35,768 nt of DNA from Candidatus Spyradosoma merdigallinarum (GTDB taxonomy: Bacteria; Verrucomicrobiota; Verrucomicrobiia; Opitutales; UBA953). The stretch's first letter is position 1, and every line of letters starts with the position of its first letter. The stretch is taken from positions 1 to 35,768 of the forward strand of contig DVOG01000016.1 in the NCBI GenBank assembly GCA_018713755.1. The letters are read 5' to 3'. This document shows positions 8,078 to 15,321 of this stretch, in pieces. The notes under the pieces are model-generated. The model saw nothing but the letters and a program-made list of their open reading frames with translations, searched no databases and was not told where the DNA came from. Made by a program: the position numbers and the translations under genes.

Positions 8078-9154
8078 TCAAAGGAAAACGCCGCCGCCCA
8101 GCAGCGTTTCGCCGTCATAGAGCGCGAGAATCTGCCCGGACGCGAGCGCGCGTTGCGTCTCCTTGTAAAGGATGCGCGCGCCGCCGTTCCCGTCGGGAGA
8201 GAAGACGATCGGCGTCGAGGCGTCGCGGTAGCGCACGCGGGCGAGGAGCTCGCGCTCTTCCGTCACGGGGCGATTGATCCACGAGAGATTTTTCACGCGG
8301 GATTCGTTCGTGTAAAGACCGGGAACGTCGGGGTGGTCGAAGGCGACGACGAGCTCGTTTTCTTCGAAGCGTTTGGCGACGACGACGTAGTGTTCGTCGT
8401 CGGCGTTCGAGGGAACGCCGATTCCGCGGCGCTGACCGATGGTGTAGCGATGCAGGCCCTTGTGCTCGCCGAGGATTTTTCCCGAAAGATCCACGACGGC
8501 GCCGGGCTTTTCGGGAATGTATTGCCCGAGAAATTCGTTGATGCGGATTTTTCCGATGAAGCAGATGCCCTGGCTGTCTTTGCGCGCGGCGTTGGGCAGC
8601 CCCGCCTCCGCGGCGACGGCGCGCAGTTCCCGTTTGAGCAGATGCCCGACGGGGAAGAGCGCGCGGCGCGCCTGCTCCTGACGCAGCAGCGCGAGAAAAT
8701 AGCTTTGATCCTTGCCGGGATCGTTCCCGCAAAGAATGTCCGCCGAGCCGTCCGCGTTCACGCGTTTCCGCGCGTAATGTCCCGTGGCGACGAAGTCGAA
8801 GCCGTCGGCGAAGGCTTTTCGGGCGAACACGCCGAATTTCATTTCGCGGTTGCAGAGCACGTCCGGATTCGGCGTGACGCCGCGTCTGTATCCGTCCACG
8901 AGATAGGCGACGACGTGTTCGCGGTAGTCTTCGATCAGATCGACGACGCGGAACGGGATGCCGAGCTTTTCCGCGACGGCGCGCGCGTTCGCGACGTCGT
9001 CCTCCCATGGGCATTCGCCGAAAAATTTTCCGCCTTCCTCGTTCATCCACGTGCGCATGTAGGCGGCGCTTACGTCGTGCCCTTCGCGCTTCAGCAGAAG
9101 CGCGGCGACGGCGCTGTCGACGCCTCCGGAAAGCGCTACAAGAACTTTTGCCAT
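8078..9154 (-). CDS. mnmA: tRNA-specific 2-thiouridylase
   Basis: Adds sulfur to U34 of Glu, Gln and Lys tRNAs. With the ATG at 9154 the protein has 358 residues. The PP-loop SGGVDS lies at 9-14. The two catalytic cysteines are Cys101 in NPDVLCNREMKFG and Cys198 in SQGICFIGKI. The family motifs ATGHYAR, GNDPGKDQSYFL and HRYTIGQRRGIGV are all present. The upstream in-frame extension overlaps acpS and lacks family similarity, so it is excluded. The start codon is preceded by an A-run rather than a Shine-Dalgarno sequence. It is the last gene of a minus-strand operon, 11 bases after acpS. Confidence 0.97.
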   Translation of the reverse strand: MAKVLVALSGGVDSAVAALLLKREGHDVSAAYMRTWMNEEGGKFFGECPWEDDVANARAVAEKLGIPFRVVDLIEDYREHVVAYLVDGYRRGVTPNPDVLCNREMKFGVFARKAFADGFDFVATGHYARKRVNADGSADILCGNDPGKDQSYFLALLRQEQARRALFPVGHLLKRELRAVAAEAGLPNAARKDSQGICFIGKIRINEFLGQYIPEKPGAVVDLSGKILGEHKGLHRYTIGQRRGIGVPSNADDEHYVVVAKRFEENELVVAFDHPDVPGLYTNESRVKNLSWINRPVTEERELLARVRYRDASTPIVFSPDGNGGARILYKETQRALASGQILALYDGETLLGGGVFL

Positions 9155-9165
9155 AGTTTTTTTTT

Positions 9166-9606
9166 CTAAGAGACGAAAAGGACGATCGCCGCCGCGACGT
9201 CGCGCGCGTGCGTGAGGGAAATCAGAACGCGCGCGCCGCCGCGTTCCCGCAGCGCTTTTTCCGCGCGGGCGGAAAGCTGCGGCACGGGAGCGCCGCGCTC
9301 GTCGCAGAGCACGCCGAAGTCCGTGAGCGAAAATTCCGCGCCGACGCCCGTGCCGAGCGCCTTGGAAAACGCCTCCTTCGCGGCCCAGCGCGCGGCGAAC
9401 GACGCCCATTGCGCGTTCCCGCGGGAACGGCACAGCGCGGTTTCTTCCGGCGTGAAAACTTTTTCCGCGAAGACGGTTCCGCTGCGTTCGAGCGCGCGCC
9501 GCACGCGGGCCGCGGACTCGATGTCGATGCCGGCGGCGACGACGTTCGTTCCCGCAGGAATCGGCGGGAACGCGGGAAAAATTCCGCTCTCTTCCGGCGT
9601 ATCCAA
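9166..9606 (-). CDS. acpS: Holo-[acyl-carrier-protein] synthase
   Basis: Transfers 4'-phosphopantetheine from CoA to apo-ACP. The 146-residue protein has the two family signatures. GIDIESAARVRRAL carries the Mg-binding Asp28, and WAAKEAFSKALGTG carries Glu78 and the CoA-binding Lys. LTHARDVAAAIVLF ends the fold. No ATG or GTG lies in frame before the conserved region, so the TTG at 9606 is the best start. It gives an N-terminal extension of about 20 residues over typical AcpS. The gene lies between pdxJ (43 bases upstream) and mnmA (11 bases downstream). Confidence 0.92.
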   Translation of the reverse strand: MDTPEESGIFPAFPPIPAGTNVVAAGIDIESAARVRRALERSGTVFAEKVFTPEETALCRSRGNAQWASFAARWAAKEAFSKALGTGVGAEFSLTDFGVLCDERGAPVPQLSARAEKALRERGGARVLISLTHARDVAAAIVLFVS

Positions 9607-9649
9607 TTTTTTTAATACGTTTCTTTTTTCGCTTCCGCGGGGAAAGGTT

Positions 9650-10429
9650 TCACGGGCGCGGGGGCACGGTCAGCCCGTTGCGGATGCGCGCCTTCATTTC
9701 GCGGACGGCTTCTTCGATGCCGGTCATCAGCGCGCGGCAGAGAATCGAGTGCCCGATGTTCAGTTCGTGCAGGTGCGGCACTTCGACGATTTCGGCGACG
9801 TTCACGTAGCTGATGCCGTGTCCGGCGTTGGAGGCGATGCCGACGTTCGCGGCCGCTTCCGTCGCGCGGCACAGGCGGCGCAGCTCGCGGGAACGCGCGT
9901 CGCGGTCGTAATAGGCGTTGGCGTAGGCGCCGGTGTGAAATTCGATGAACGGCGCGCCGATTTTTTCCGCGGCGTCAATTTGCTTCTGTTCGGGATCGAG
10001 AAAGAGGCTGACGACGATGCCCGCCGCGGCGAAGTCCGCCGCGATGCCGCGGAGCTCGTCGATGCGCGCGGCGGCGTCGAGGCCGCCTTCCGTGGAAACT
10101 TCCTCGCGTCGCTCGGGAACGATGCAGACCGAATCCGGCTTCAGCTTCAGAGCGAAGTCGACCATCTCCGGCGTCGCCGCCGTTTCGAGATTGAGACGCG
10201 TGCGGATCGACTCGCGCAGACGCTGCACGTCGCGTTCCTGAATGTGGCGGCGGTCTTCGCGCAGATGCACGGTGATGCCGTCCGCGCCGGCCTGTTCCGC
10301 GGCGAGGGCGAGGGCGAGCGGATCCGGCTCGACCATCTGTCCGCAGGTGCGCGGATATTCGCGGTAGCGCGCCTGGCGCAGCGTTGCGGAGTGGTCGATG
10401 TTGACGCCGAGCAGAATCGTTTTTTTCAT
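9650..10429 (-). CDS. pdxJ: Pyridoxine 5'-phosphate synthase
   Basis: Condenses 3-amino-2-oxopropyl phosphate with 1-deoxyxylulose-5-phosphate in the DXP-dependent pyridoxal-phosphate pathway. The 259-residue TIM-barrel protein matches the family along its length: LGVNIDHSATLRQAR near the N-terminus, ADGITVHLREDRRHIQ, KPDSVCIVPERR, IEFHTGAYA, and the C-terminal ELNIGHSILCRAL. The ATG at 10429 opens MKKTILLGVNIDH. An upstream in-frame ATG at 10465 adds 12 residues without family support. The linked pair pdxJ-acpS is a common bacterial arrangement. Confidence 0.97.
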   Translation of the reverse strand: MKKTILLGVNIDHSATLRQARYREYPRTCGQMVEPDPLALALAAEQAGADGITVHLREDRRHIQERDVQRLRESIRTRLNLETAATPEMVDFALKLKPDSVCIVPERREEVSTEGGLDAAARIDELRGIAADFAAAGIVVSLFLDPEQKQIDAAEKIGAPFIEFHTGAYANAYYDRDARSRELRRLCRATEAAANVGIASNAGHGISYVNVAEIVEVPHLHELNIGHSILCRALMTGIEEAVREMKARIRNGLTVPPRP

Positions 10430-10470
10430 GGCGGCATTATCGGCCAAACCGCGCGGGAACGCCATTAAAA

Positions 10471-11523
10471 TCAGCGGCCGCGGTAGCCTCCGGCGTTTCG
10501 CCGCTGTTCGGCTTCTTCCCGCTTTCTTATCGCGTATTCGAGGTTCGCGCGTTCCCGCGCGAGATTCTCCGCTTTCCCTCTCGGAACGCCTTTCCGCTGA
10601 AGCTCCTCGGTTTTTTGTCGAACGGTCTGCTCGTAGGCGAGCCTTTCGGCGTTCGAGTCGTTCCCGTTCGCCTTGGCGCGAAGAATCTGAAGCTCCGCCT
10701 CTTCTTCTCTCACGGCTTCCGCCGCTTTCTTTTCGTATTCAAGGCGCAATTGTTCCCGCGCGCGCGTCGTTGCTTCCTGAAGGGAAAAACCGTTTTTTTG
10801 CAGTTCCTCGACTTTTTGGCGCTCTTCGCGGGCGAGTTCGAGTCTTTGAGCCAAGGCGTGATTCCCCGCGGCTTCCGCGCGCAGGATGCGCAGGTCTTCT
10901 TCGACTTCTTCCCGCGAGGCGCGAATCTTCTCTTCGGATTCGTCCTTCGCTTTCTTTGCCCGCTTTTCGCTCAGCTGCTTTTCAAGATCGATGTATTTCT
11001 GCACGGATGCGTCGACTTGCGCAAGCGACACGCCCGCCGCGAGAAATTGTTCCCGCAGTTCCGCGCGGAGAAGCTCTTCTTTGATTTCGGAAAGCTTTTC
11101 TTCACCGGCGATCTCCGCCTGCATGAGCTGCACTTTTTCCCGCAAGGCTTTCCGCGCGGAAGCTGCCGCGGCTTTGATCGACTCGATGCTTTTCCGCGTG
11201 GACAGAAGTTCCTTCGCGCGGGCGGCTTCTTCTTCCGAAAGCGTTTCGGCGCGTGAAAGCTCCGTCAGTTCCCGCTCGAGGGCTTCGAGACTTTCCGCGC
11301 CGACGAGCGCGAGCTCGACGCTGATTTTTGCGGACGCGCTTTGCGCGGCGGCGACGGAAAGTTCAGCGCGCGTCTTTTTCAGTTCTTCGGCGGCGATGTT
11401 TTCCGAAATTTGGTTCATTTCCCGCGGAATGCGTTCCGCGTCCTGCGCGGAGAAAGCTTGCGCGGCGCCGAGGCTGAGCAGAGAAACGAATAGCGCGTTT
11501 TTAGAGATTTCAGAGACGTTCAT
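10471..11523 (-). CDS. Secreted coiled-coil protein with tandem helical repeats
   Basis: The 350-residue protein has no recognised family. Residues 1-26 look like a Sec signal peptide: a short polar start, a hydrophobic ALFVSLLSLGAAQAF core, and likely cleavage after SAQ/AQA. Nearly all the rest is charged helix rich in E, A, R, K and L, predicted coiled coil, and periplasmic if the signal is used. About two and a half copies of a 67-residue unit are visible: LRILRAEAAGN and LQILRAKANGN start successive units. The segments AAGVSLAQVDASVQKYIDLE, KNGFSLQEATTRAREQLRLE and RKGVPRGKAENLARERANLE align as one module. A similar motif occurs in phage tape-measure proteins, but no phage genes are nearby. 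It is first in the pdxJ-acpS-mnmA operon. Confidence 0.75.
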   Translation of the reverse strand: MNVSEISKNALFVSLLSLGAAQAFSAQDAERIPREMNQISENIAAEELKKTRAELSVAAAQSASAKISVELALVGAESLEALERELTELSRAETLSEEEAARAKELLSTRKSIESIKAAAASARKALREKVQLMQAEIAGEEKLSEIKEELLRAELREQFLAAGVSLAQVDASVQKYIDLEKQLSEKRAKKAKDESEEKIRASREEVEEDLRILRAEAAGNHALAQRLELAREERQKVEELQKNGFSLQEATTRAREQLRLEYEKKAAEAVREEEAELQILRAKANGNDSNAERLAYEQTVRQKTEELQRKGVPRGKAENLARERANLEYAIRKREEAEQRRNAGGYRGR

Positions 11524-11750
11524 AACGCCGAAAATCAAAAGAAAATTCGGGCGCGGAGTCAAGAATACGAGAAACCCGCGTAACGCCTGGCGAATTTCGG
11601 CAGATTGCCGCAACAGCAATGGGGGATGGGATTGCGGAAGGCGGGCAGAGGGCTGAAAATCATTTCTGCACGGATTGAAGCAAGAGAACAGTTCCTAATC
11701 TCCGCCGGCCGTTTTATCCGTTAAAAGAAAACTGCCTTTGCCGCGGGTTG
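11524..11750. other. Intergenic stretch at the left edge of the low-GC block
   Basis: About 230 bases between the end of the HAD gene and the start of the coiled-coil gene. I see no gene, tRNA, clear promoter or insertion-sequence end here. Base composition falls towards the HAD gene and the genome-wide word is missing, so one boundary of the acquired segment probably lies here. Confidence 0.4.
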
Positions 11751-12422
11751 TTATGACACGCCTTTTTTCTTGAGATTTCTGTCGTTCTTTTCCGACAGCG
11801 AAAGCAGGACATCTGCGGGAGTTTTGAATAGGTAGTTTGCCGGTATTTCTTGCGCTTCCGCATTTCCCCACGCGGCAAGTCCGAAATCCAGCCCGGCATT
11901 TTTCGCACACTGACTGTCGTAAACGGTATCTCCTATATAAACGGCATCCCCGGCATGTATGTGGGCTGTGTTCAGATAGGTCAGCAAAGGATCAGGAAAA
12001 GGTTTGGGACGAGCGGCGTCTTCCACGCATATCACGGTGCCGAAATAGTCGGACAACGCAAAAAACGGGGCGGCAAAATCAGCCGCGTATTCGTTTCGGG
12101 TCTTGGATGTGACGATGCCCAGTTTGCAGCCGTTCGTTTTCAAGCTGCTCAATAACTCCGGGATGCCGTCGAAGAGCCGGATGCGGGATTTGTATTTCAG
12201 CAGATGCTCATTCCACCTGTCATTGGCGCGTTCCGTATCCGTTATGCCCAATTTGCGCAAGGCCACACTGCCCGGTATTCCAAGCGCGAATTTCAGTTCA
12301 TGCCTTCCGATGTCCTTATGCCGCATTTCCCGCACGGTATCTTGCAGGCTTCGCAGTATGGCTTCTTCCGTATCGATCAGCGTCCCGTCGATATCGAATA
12401 GGATATGCTTGTACTTTCCCAT
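11751..12422 (-). CDS. HAD-superfamily hydrolase (phosphoglycolate phosphatase/PpaX-like)
   Basis: Small-molecule phosphatase of 223 residues. HAD motif I is FDIDGTLIDT, with nucleophile Asp10 and acid Asp12. Motif II is IVTSKTR, motif III is the Lys of ARPKPFPDP, and motif IV is YIGDTVYDSQCAKNAG. An alpha-helical cap fills residues 17-85, as in subfamily IA. Closest in feel to phosphoglycolate phosphatase or pyrophosphatase PpaX; the substrate is unknown. Base composition is clearly lower in GC than its neighbours and codon choice is more mixed, which fits horizontal transfer. It begins 12 bases after the stop of the broken acetyltransferase, so the three genes of this block were probably one operon. 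Confidence 0.88.
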   Translation of the reverse strand: MGKYKHILFDIDGTLIDTEEAILRSLQDTVREMRHKDIGRHELKFALGIPGSVALRKLGITDTERANDRWNEHLLKYKSRIRLFDGIPELLSSLKTNGCKLGIVTSKTRNEYAADFAAPFFALSDYFGTVICVEDAARPKPFPDPLLTYLNTAHIHAGDAVYIGDTVYDSQCAKNAGLDFGLAAWGNAEAQEIPANYLFKTPADVLLSLSEKNDRNLKKKGVS

Positions 12423-12434
12423 CGCCGCCAGCTG

Positions 12435-12609
12435 TCAGATTCCGTTATCAATTTTCTTTATCACCCGGCAAGGATTGCCCGCCGCCGCGCAGTTGGCGGG
12501 AATGGAACAGGGACACTTTCTTGTGCGCAAAACCGTTTTTGCAATCTTCGGATTTTCGCTTTCGATGAAAGGTTCTCCCGCCAAGCATTTTCTCGTATTC
12601 CGTTTTCAT
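12435..12609 (-). pseudogene. Remnant of a maltose/galactoside-type sugar O-acetyltransferase
   Basis: The ATG at 12609 starts MKTEYEKMLGG, the opening typical of the maltose O-acetyltransferase family. One extra G in the run at about 12576-12580 then shifts the frame. In the +1 frame the continuation reads GEPFIESENPKIAKTVLRTR. This runs directly into IPANCAAAGNPCRVIKKID, which resembles the last residues of that family (the end of the left-handed beta helix). About 130 central residues are therefore missing and the gene is dead, by an internal deletion joining near 12500-12515 plus a frameshift. It lies between NUDIX and HAD genes of the same low-GC character. Confidence 0.7.
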
Positions 12610-12622
12610 AGTCTCTGCATTT

Positions 12623-13255
12623 TTAATCGAACTCCACCTGCCAGTTCTTGTCCGAACGGGCGGCAAAGCACATTTCTATTTGTTGATAACTGTTCTTGTC
12701 CACCGACAAGGGAGGCAGTTCGTTCAACCCGAAATAACCGCTTCCGACGGTTTCGATATTCGGATGGAAGCATCCGCCTTTCACCTCGCAAAGCACGAAT
12801 ACCTTGCACACATTGTAAGCGTATGGAGGCTGGTTGTGCAAGTTGCGGTCGTGCAGAGCGATGACCCGCACCGCTTCCACGTCAAGTCCGGCTTCTTCCT
12901 TCACTTCCTTGACGGTATTCGACTTCACGGTCTCCATCACATCCACCCATCCGCCGGGCAGGGACCAAGTCCCGTCATTTTCTTCTACCAACAAAATCTT
13001 ATCATCCTTGAAAATAGCTGCGCGGGTATCGAGCTTGGGAGTCTGAAATCCCGTCTCATTGCAAAACAAATCTTTCACTTGTGCCAGAGGAAGCTCGCCT
13101 TGCAGGCTGATTATCTCGGCGGCGATTTCCCGGACGCGTTCAAACCGCTCCTTGTCAAAAGGGTCTTTTGTGTAAGTCAGTCCCGCTTGCGCAATGAACT
13201 GAAGTTCTTTGGCCCATTCAAGCCATCGGCGTTCCTGCTCTCGTTTATTCATCAT
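12623..13255 (-). CDS. NUDIX hydrolase with N-terminal Nudix-N domain
   Basis: Nucleoside-diphosphate-linked-moiety hydrolase of 210 residues. Residues 1-65 form a helical N-terminal domain (RWLEWAKELQFIAQAGLTY) typical of the ADP-ribose/NUDIX subgroup with this extension. The Nudix box spans residues 102-124: Gly102, Glu108, then KEVKEEAGL. The usual Arg is replaced by Lys116 and the metal-binding Glu pair is kept. The start may be either of two adjacent ATGs (13255 or 13252). GC content is well below that of neighbouring genes and the genome word is missing. It is first of the three-gene low-GC cluster; the substrate is unknown. Confidence 0.9.
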   Translation of the reverse strand: MMNKREQERRWLEWAKELQFIAQAGLTYTKDPFDKERFERVREIAAEIISLQGELPLAQVKDLFCNETGFQTPKLDTRAAIFKDDKILLVEENDGTWSLPGGWVDVMETVKSNTVKEVKEEAGLDVEAVRVIALHDRNLHNQPPYAYNVCKVFVLCEVKGGCFHPNIETVGSGYFGLNELPPLSVDKNSYQQIEMCFAARSDKNWQVEFD

Positions 13256-13287
13256 CGTTGCGGATCATTTAATTTTGAAAAAATAGG

Positions 13288-13319
13288 AAAAATTCCCGCG
13301 CGCTTTTTTGCGGCGGGAA
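13288..13319 (-). terminator. Intrinsic terminator after the queC operon, built from the repeated word
   Basis: On the minus strand, TTCCCGC (13313-13319) pairs with GCGGGAA (13293-13299), with further GC pairs possible in the loop, followed by five T (13288-13292). The hairpin sits just after the methyltransferase stop at 13335 and uses the genome-wide word. It also marks the right edge of the low-GC block. Confidence 0.55.
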
Positions 13320-13334
13320 CGCCGGGGCGTTGCG

Positions 13335-14522
13335 CTACGGCGCGTATTTTTTCAGCGTTCCCGCGAAGCGGAAAAGCCCGTTCCCGCCGAGCGGCGAGAG
13401 CGTTCCCGCAAGAACGGCGACGTCGCCGCGCTCCCACTCCGCCGCGATTTTTTTGACTTTGCTTTTTGAGAGGCCGCGCGTCGGAATTTCCGCGGAAATC
13501 TTTTCTCCGCGCGGGTTGACGCCGACGAAGCGCAGGCAGCTCTTCGTCGCTTCCAGCGGGGAGACGAGGCGCACGACGTCCGCGGCGCCTTCGGGAACGG
13601 CGAACGTCCTCCCCGGCGTTTTTCCGAGCGCGCACCAGGAAAACTTGAGGACGGAGAGATCGCGGAAAAGCGTGCGGTTCAGGAAAGCGAGGGTTTCCGG
13701 CGGCGTCCATTTCCGCGCTTCGTGATTCCAGAAAATGCCTTCGCGCAGCAGCGGGCACGGGTGCGCGCCGAGTTCGGGAGCGAGGCGGAAAAACGGCTTT
13801 CCGGGATTCGCCGCGAACGCGTCGCTCGCGCGCTGGAGGCGTTCCGCGGTGATTTTCAGCGCGGGTTCGAGAGCGACGAGCGCGCCGCGTTCCGCGAGCA
13901 GCGGCGCGAGGCTTTTCAAAAACGGCGCAGCATCGGCGGGCGCGGGAACGGCTTCGTTCAAACTCCATCCGAGCAGAATCAAATCCTGCGGCGGCAGCGC
14001 AAGATCCGCGGGAACTCCTTTGCGCAAATCGGCGCGGACGGTTTCGACGGCGACGTTCCCGCCGGCCGCTCCCGCCGCCGCGAACGCTCTTGCCGCGTCG
14101 AGCGCGGCGCGGGAACGGTCAAGCGCCGTAATGAGAATTTTTCTTTCCGGGAAAATCTCCCGCAGTTCCGCCGCCGCCGCGAAGCCGCAGGGTGCGGCGC
14201 CGCTGCCGAGATCGAGCACGCGCAGCGGGGCGGGAGCGTCTTCCGGCGCGCGCCCGCAGAGCCCGAAAAGCCTGCGCAGGGCGAAACGCGCCCGCGCAAA
14301 GCTTTGCGGGAAGAAAAACAGTCCGTAGGCGGCGAGCAGGCGCGGCTCGCTCATGTAGTCGCGGAATTTGCCGTCGCGGGGACGTTCCGTCGTGAAAAGG
14401 TCGCTGAGCGCGCGGACGTCGGTGCGCGCCTTTTCGAGCAGCGTTTCCGTGTCCGTTCCCGCGGGAACGGACAGCGCCGCGCGGGTTTTTTCGAGCCAGA
14501 AAATTTCGGACGGAGACGGCAT
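13335..14522 (-). CDS. Rsm22-like methyltransferase family protein
   Basis: The 395-residue protein has an S-adenosylmethionine-binding motif VLDLGSGAAPCGFAAAAEL (about residues 99-117), then ITALDRS at the second strand. DLILLGWSLNE lies at the fourth strand, and GAHPCPLLREG resembles the Cys-containing segment of Rsm22, a family linked to (mitochondrial) small-ribosomal-subunit assembly. The C-terminal region with CLRFVGVNPRGEKISAEIPTR also fits that family's tail. The precise substrate is unknown. It starts seven bases after queC stops, so the two form an operon. The N-terminus contains one of three perfect 16-base palindromes of the genome word. Confidence 0.75.
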   Translation of the reverse strand: MPSPSEIFWLEKTRAALSVPAGTDTETLLEKARTDVRALSDLFTTERPRDGKFRDYMSEPRLLAAYGLFFFPQSFARARFALRRLFGLCGRAPEDAPAPLRVLDLGSGAAPCGFAAAAELREIFPERKILITALDRSRAALDAARAFAAAGAAGGNVAVETVRADLRKGVPADLALPPQDLILLGWSLNEAVPAPADAAPFLKSLAPLLAERGALVALEPALKITAERLQRASDAFAANPGKPFFRLAPELGAHPCPLLREGIFWNHEARKWTPPETLAFLNRTLFRDLSVLKFSWCALGKTPGRTFAVPEGAADVVRLVSPLEATKSCLRFVGVNPRGEKISAEIPTRGLSKSKVKKIAAEWERGDVAVLAGTLSPLGGNGLFRFAGTLKKYAP

Positions 14523-14529
14523 TTTCTTT

Positions 14530-15204
14530 TTACGCGGCGTAATCCGTCGGGTCGGGAACGCCGGCTTCGCGGAAAGCCTGCGCGCGCTCGATGCAGGTGG
14601 CGCACTTGCCGCAGTGCTTTTCTCCGCCGTTGTAGCAGGACCACGTCAGGCCGAACGGCACGCCGAGCTTCGCGCCGAGAGCGACGATTTCCGTTTTGCT
14701 CATGCCGACGAAGGGGCGCTCCAGCCGCAGCGGGTTCCAGTCCGCGACGCGCAGGACCGCGTCGAGTTTTTCCGCGAATTCCTCGCGGCAGTCGGGATAA
14801 ATCGCGTGGTCGCCGCCGTGCGCGGCGTAGGCGACGGTTTCGCACTTTTCGGCGATGGCCCACGACGCCGCAATCGAGACGAGCAGCAGGTTGCGCGCGG
14901 GAACGACCGTCGTCTTCATGCCCGCTTCGCTGTAGGCGCCTTCGCTGACGGGAACGCTTTTGTCCGTGAGCGCATTCGCGCCGAAAAACGCGGAAACGGC
15001 GCGCAGGTCGGCGACGCGATAGGGCACGCCGTAGTGCGCGCAGACGGCGCGCGCGGCGTCGATTTCGCGCGCGTGGCGCTGCCCGTAGTCGACGCCGAGC
15101 GCGAGCACGCGGCGCTTTTCGGCGACGAGCTTCGCCAAAAGAACGGACGAGTCCAGCCCGCCCGAGAGCAGCACGACGCTGCTTTTCGGATTTTCGGAAA
15201 CCAT
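14530..15204 (-). CDS. queC: 7-cyano-7-deazaguanine (preQ0) synthase
   Basis: ATP-dependent conversion of 7-carboxy-7-deazaguanine to preQ0, in queuosine biosynthesis. The 224-residue protein carries the PP-loop SGGLDSS (14-20). Zinc-binding cysteines lie at 190, 198, 201 and 204 (CYNGGEKHCGKCATC). VDYGQRHAREIDAA, VPARNLLLVSIAASWA and AHGGDHAIYPDCR are further family motifs. No other queuosine gene is in the window and no preQ1 riboswitch is evident. A -10-like hexamer ends six bases before the ATG. Confidence 0.97.
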   Translation of the reverse strand: MVSENPKSSVVLLSGGLDSSVLLAKLVAEKRRVLALGVDYGQRHAREIDAARAVCAHYGVPYRVADLRAVSAFFGANALTDKSVPVSEGAYSEAGMKTTVVPARNLLLVSIAASWAIAEKCETVAYAAHGGDHAIYPDCREEFAEKLDAVLRVADWNPLRLERPFVGMSKTEIVALGAKLGVPFGLTWSCYNGGEKHCGKCATCIERAQAFREAGVPDPTDYAA

Positions 15205-15210
15205 GCGGGA

Positions 15211-15239
15211 ACTTTATTTTCCGCCGCGCGGGAAGGCAA
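15211..15239 (-). promoter_or_regulatory. Predicted queC promoter, leaderless spacing
   Basis: On the minus strand, TTGCCT (15234-15239), a 17-base spacer and TAAAGT (15211-15216). Only six bases lie between the -10 and the ATG at 15204. Confidence 0.4.
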
Positions 15240-15286
15240 AAAAAATCGGGCGGCGGCGGGGCGCGGTTCGTTGCGCCTTGTTTGAT

Positions 15287-15315
15287 TTGACGTTTCCGCG
15301 GCGGCGGCGCATTTT
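15287..15315 (+). promoter_or_regulatory. Predicted promoter of the GlcD-like gene, leaderless spacing
   Basis: TTGACG (15287-15292), a 17-base spacer and a weak CATTTT (15310-15315). Six bases separate it from the ATG at 15322. Confidence 0.35.
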
Positions 15316-15321
15316 CTGCGC

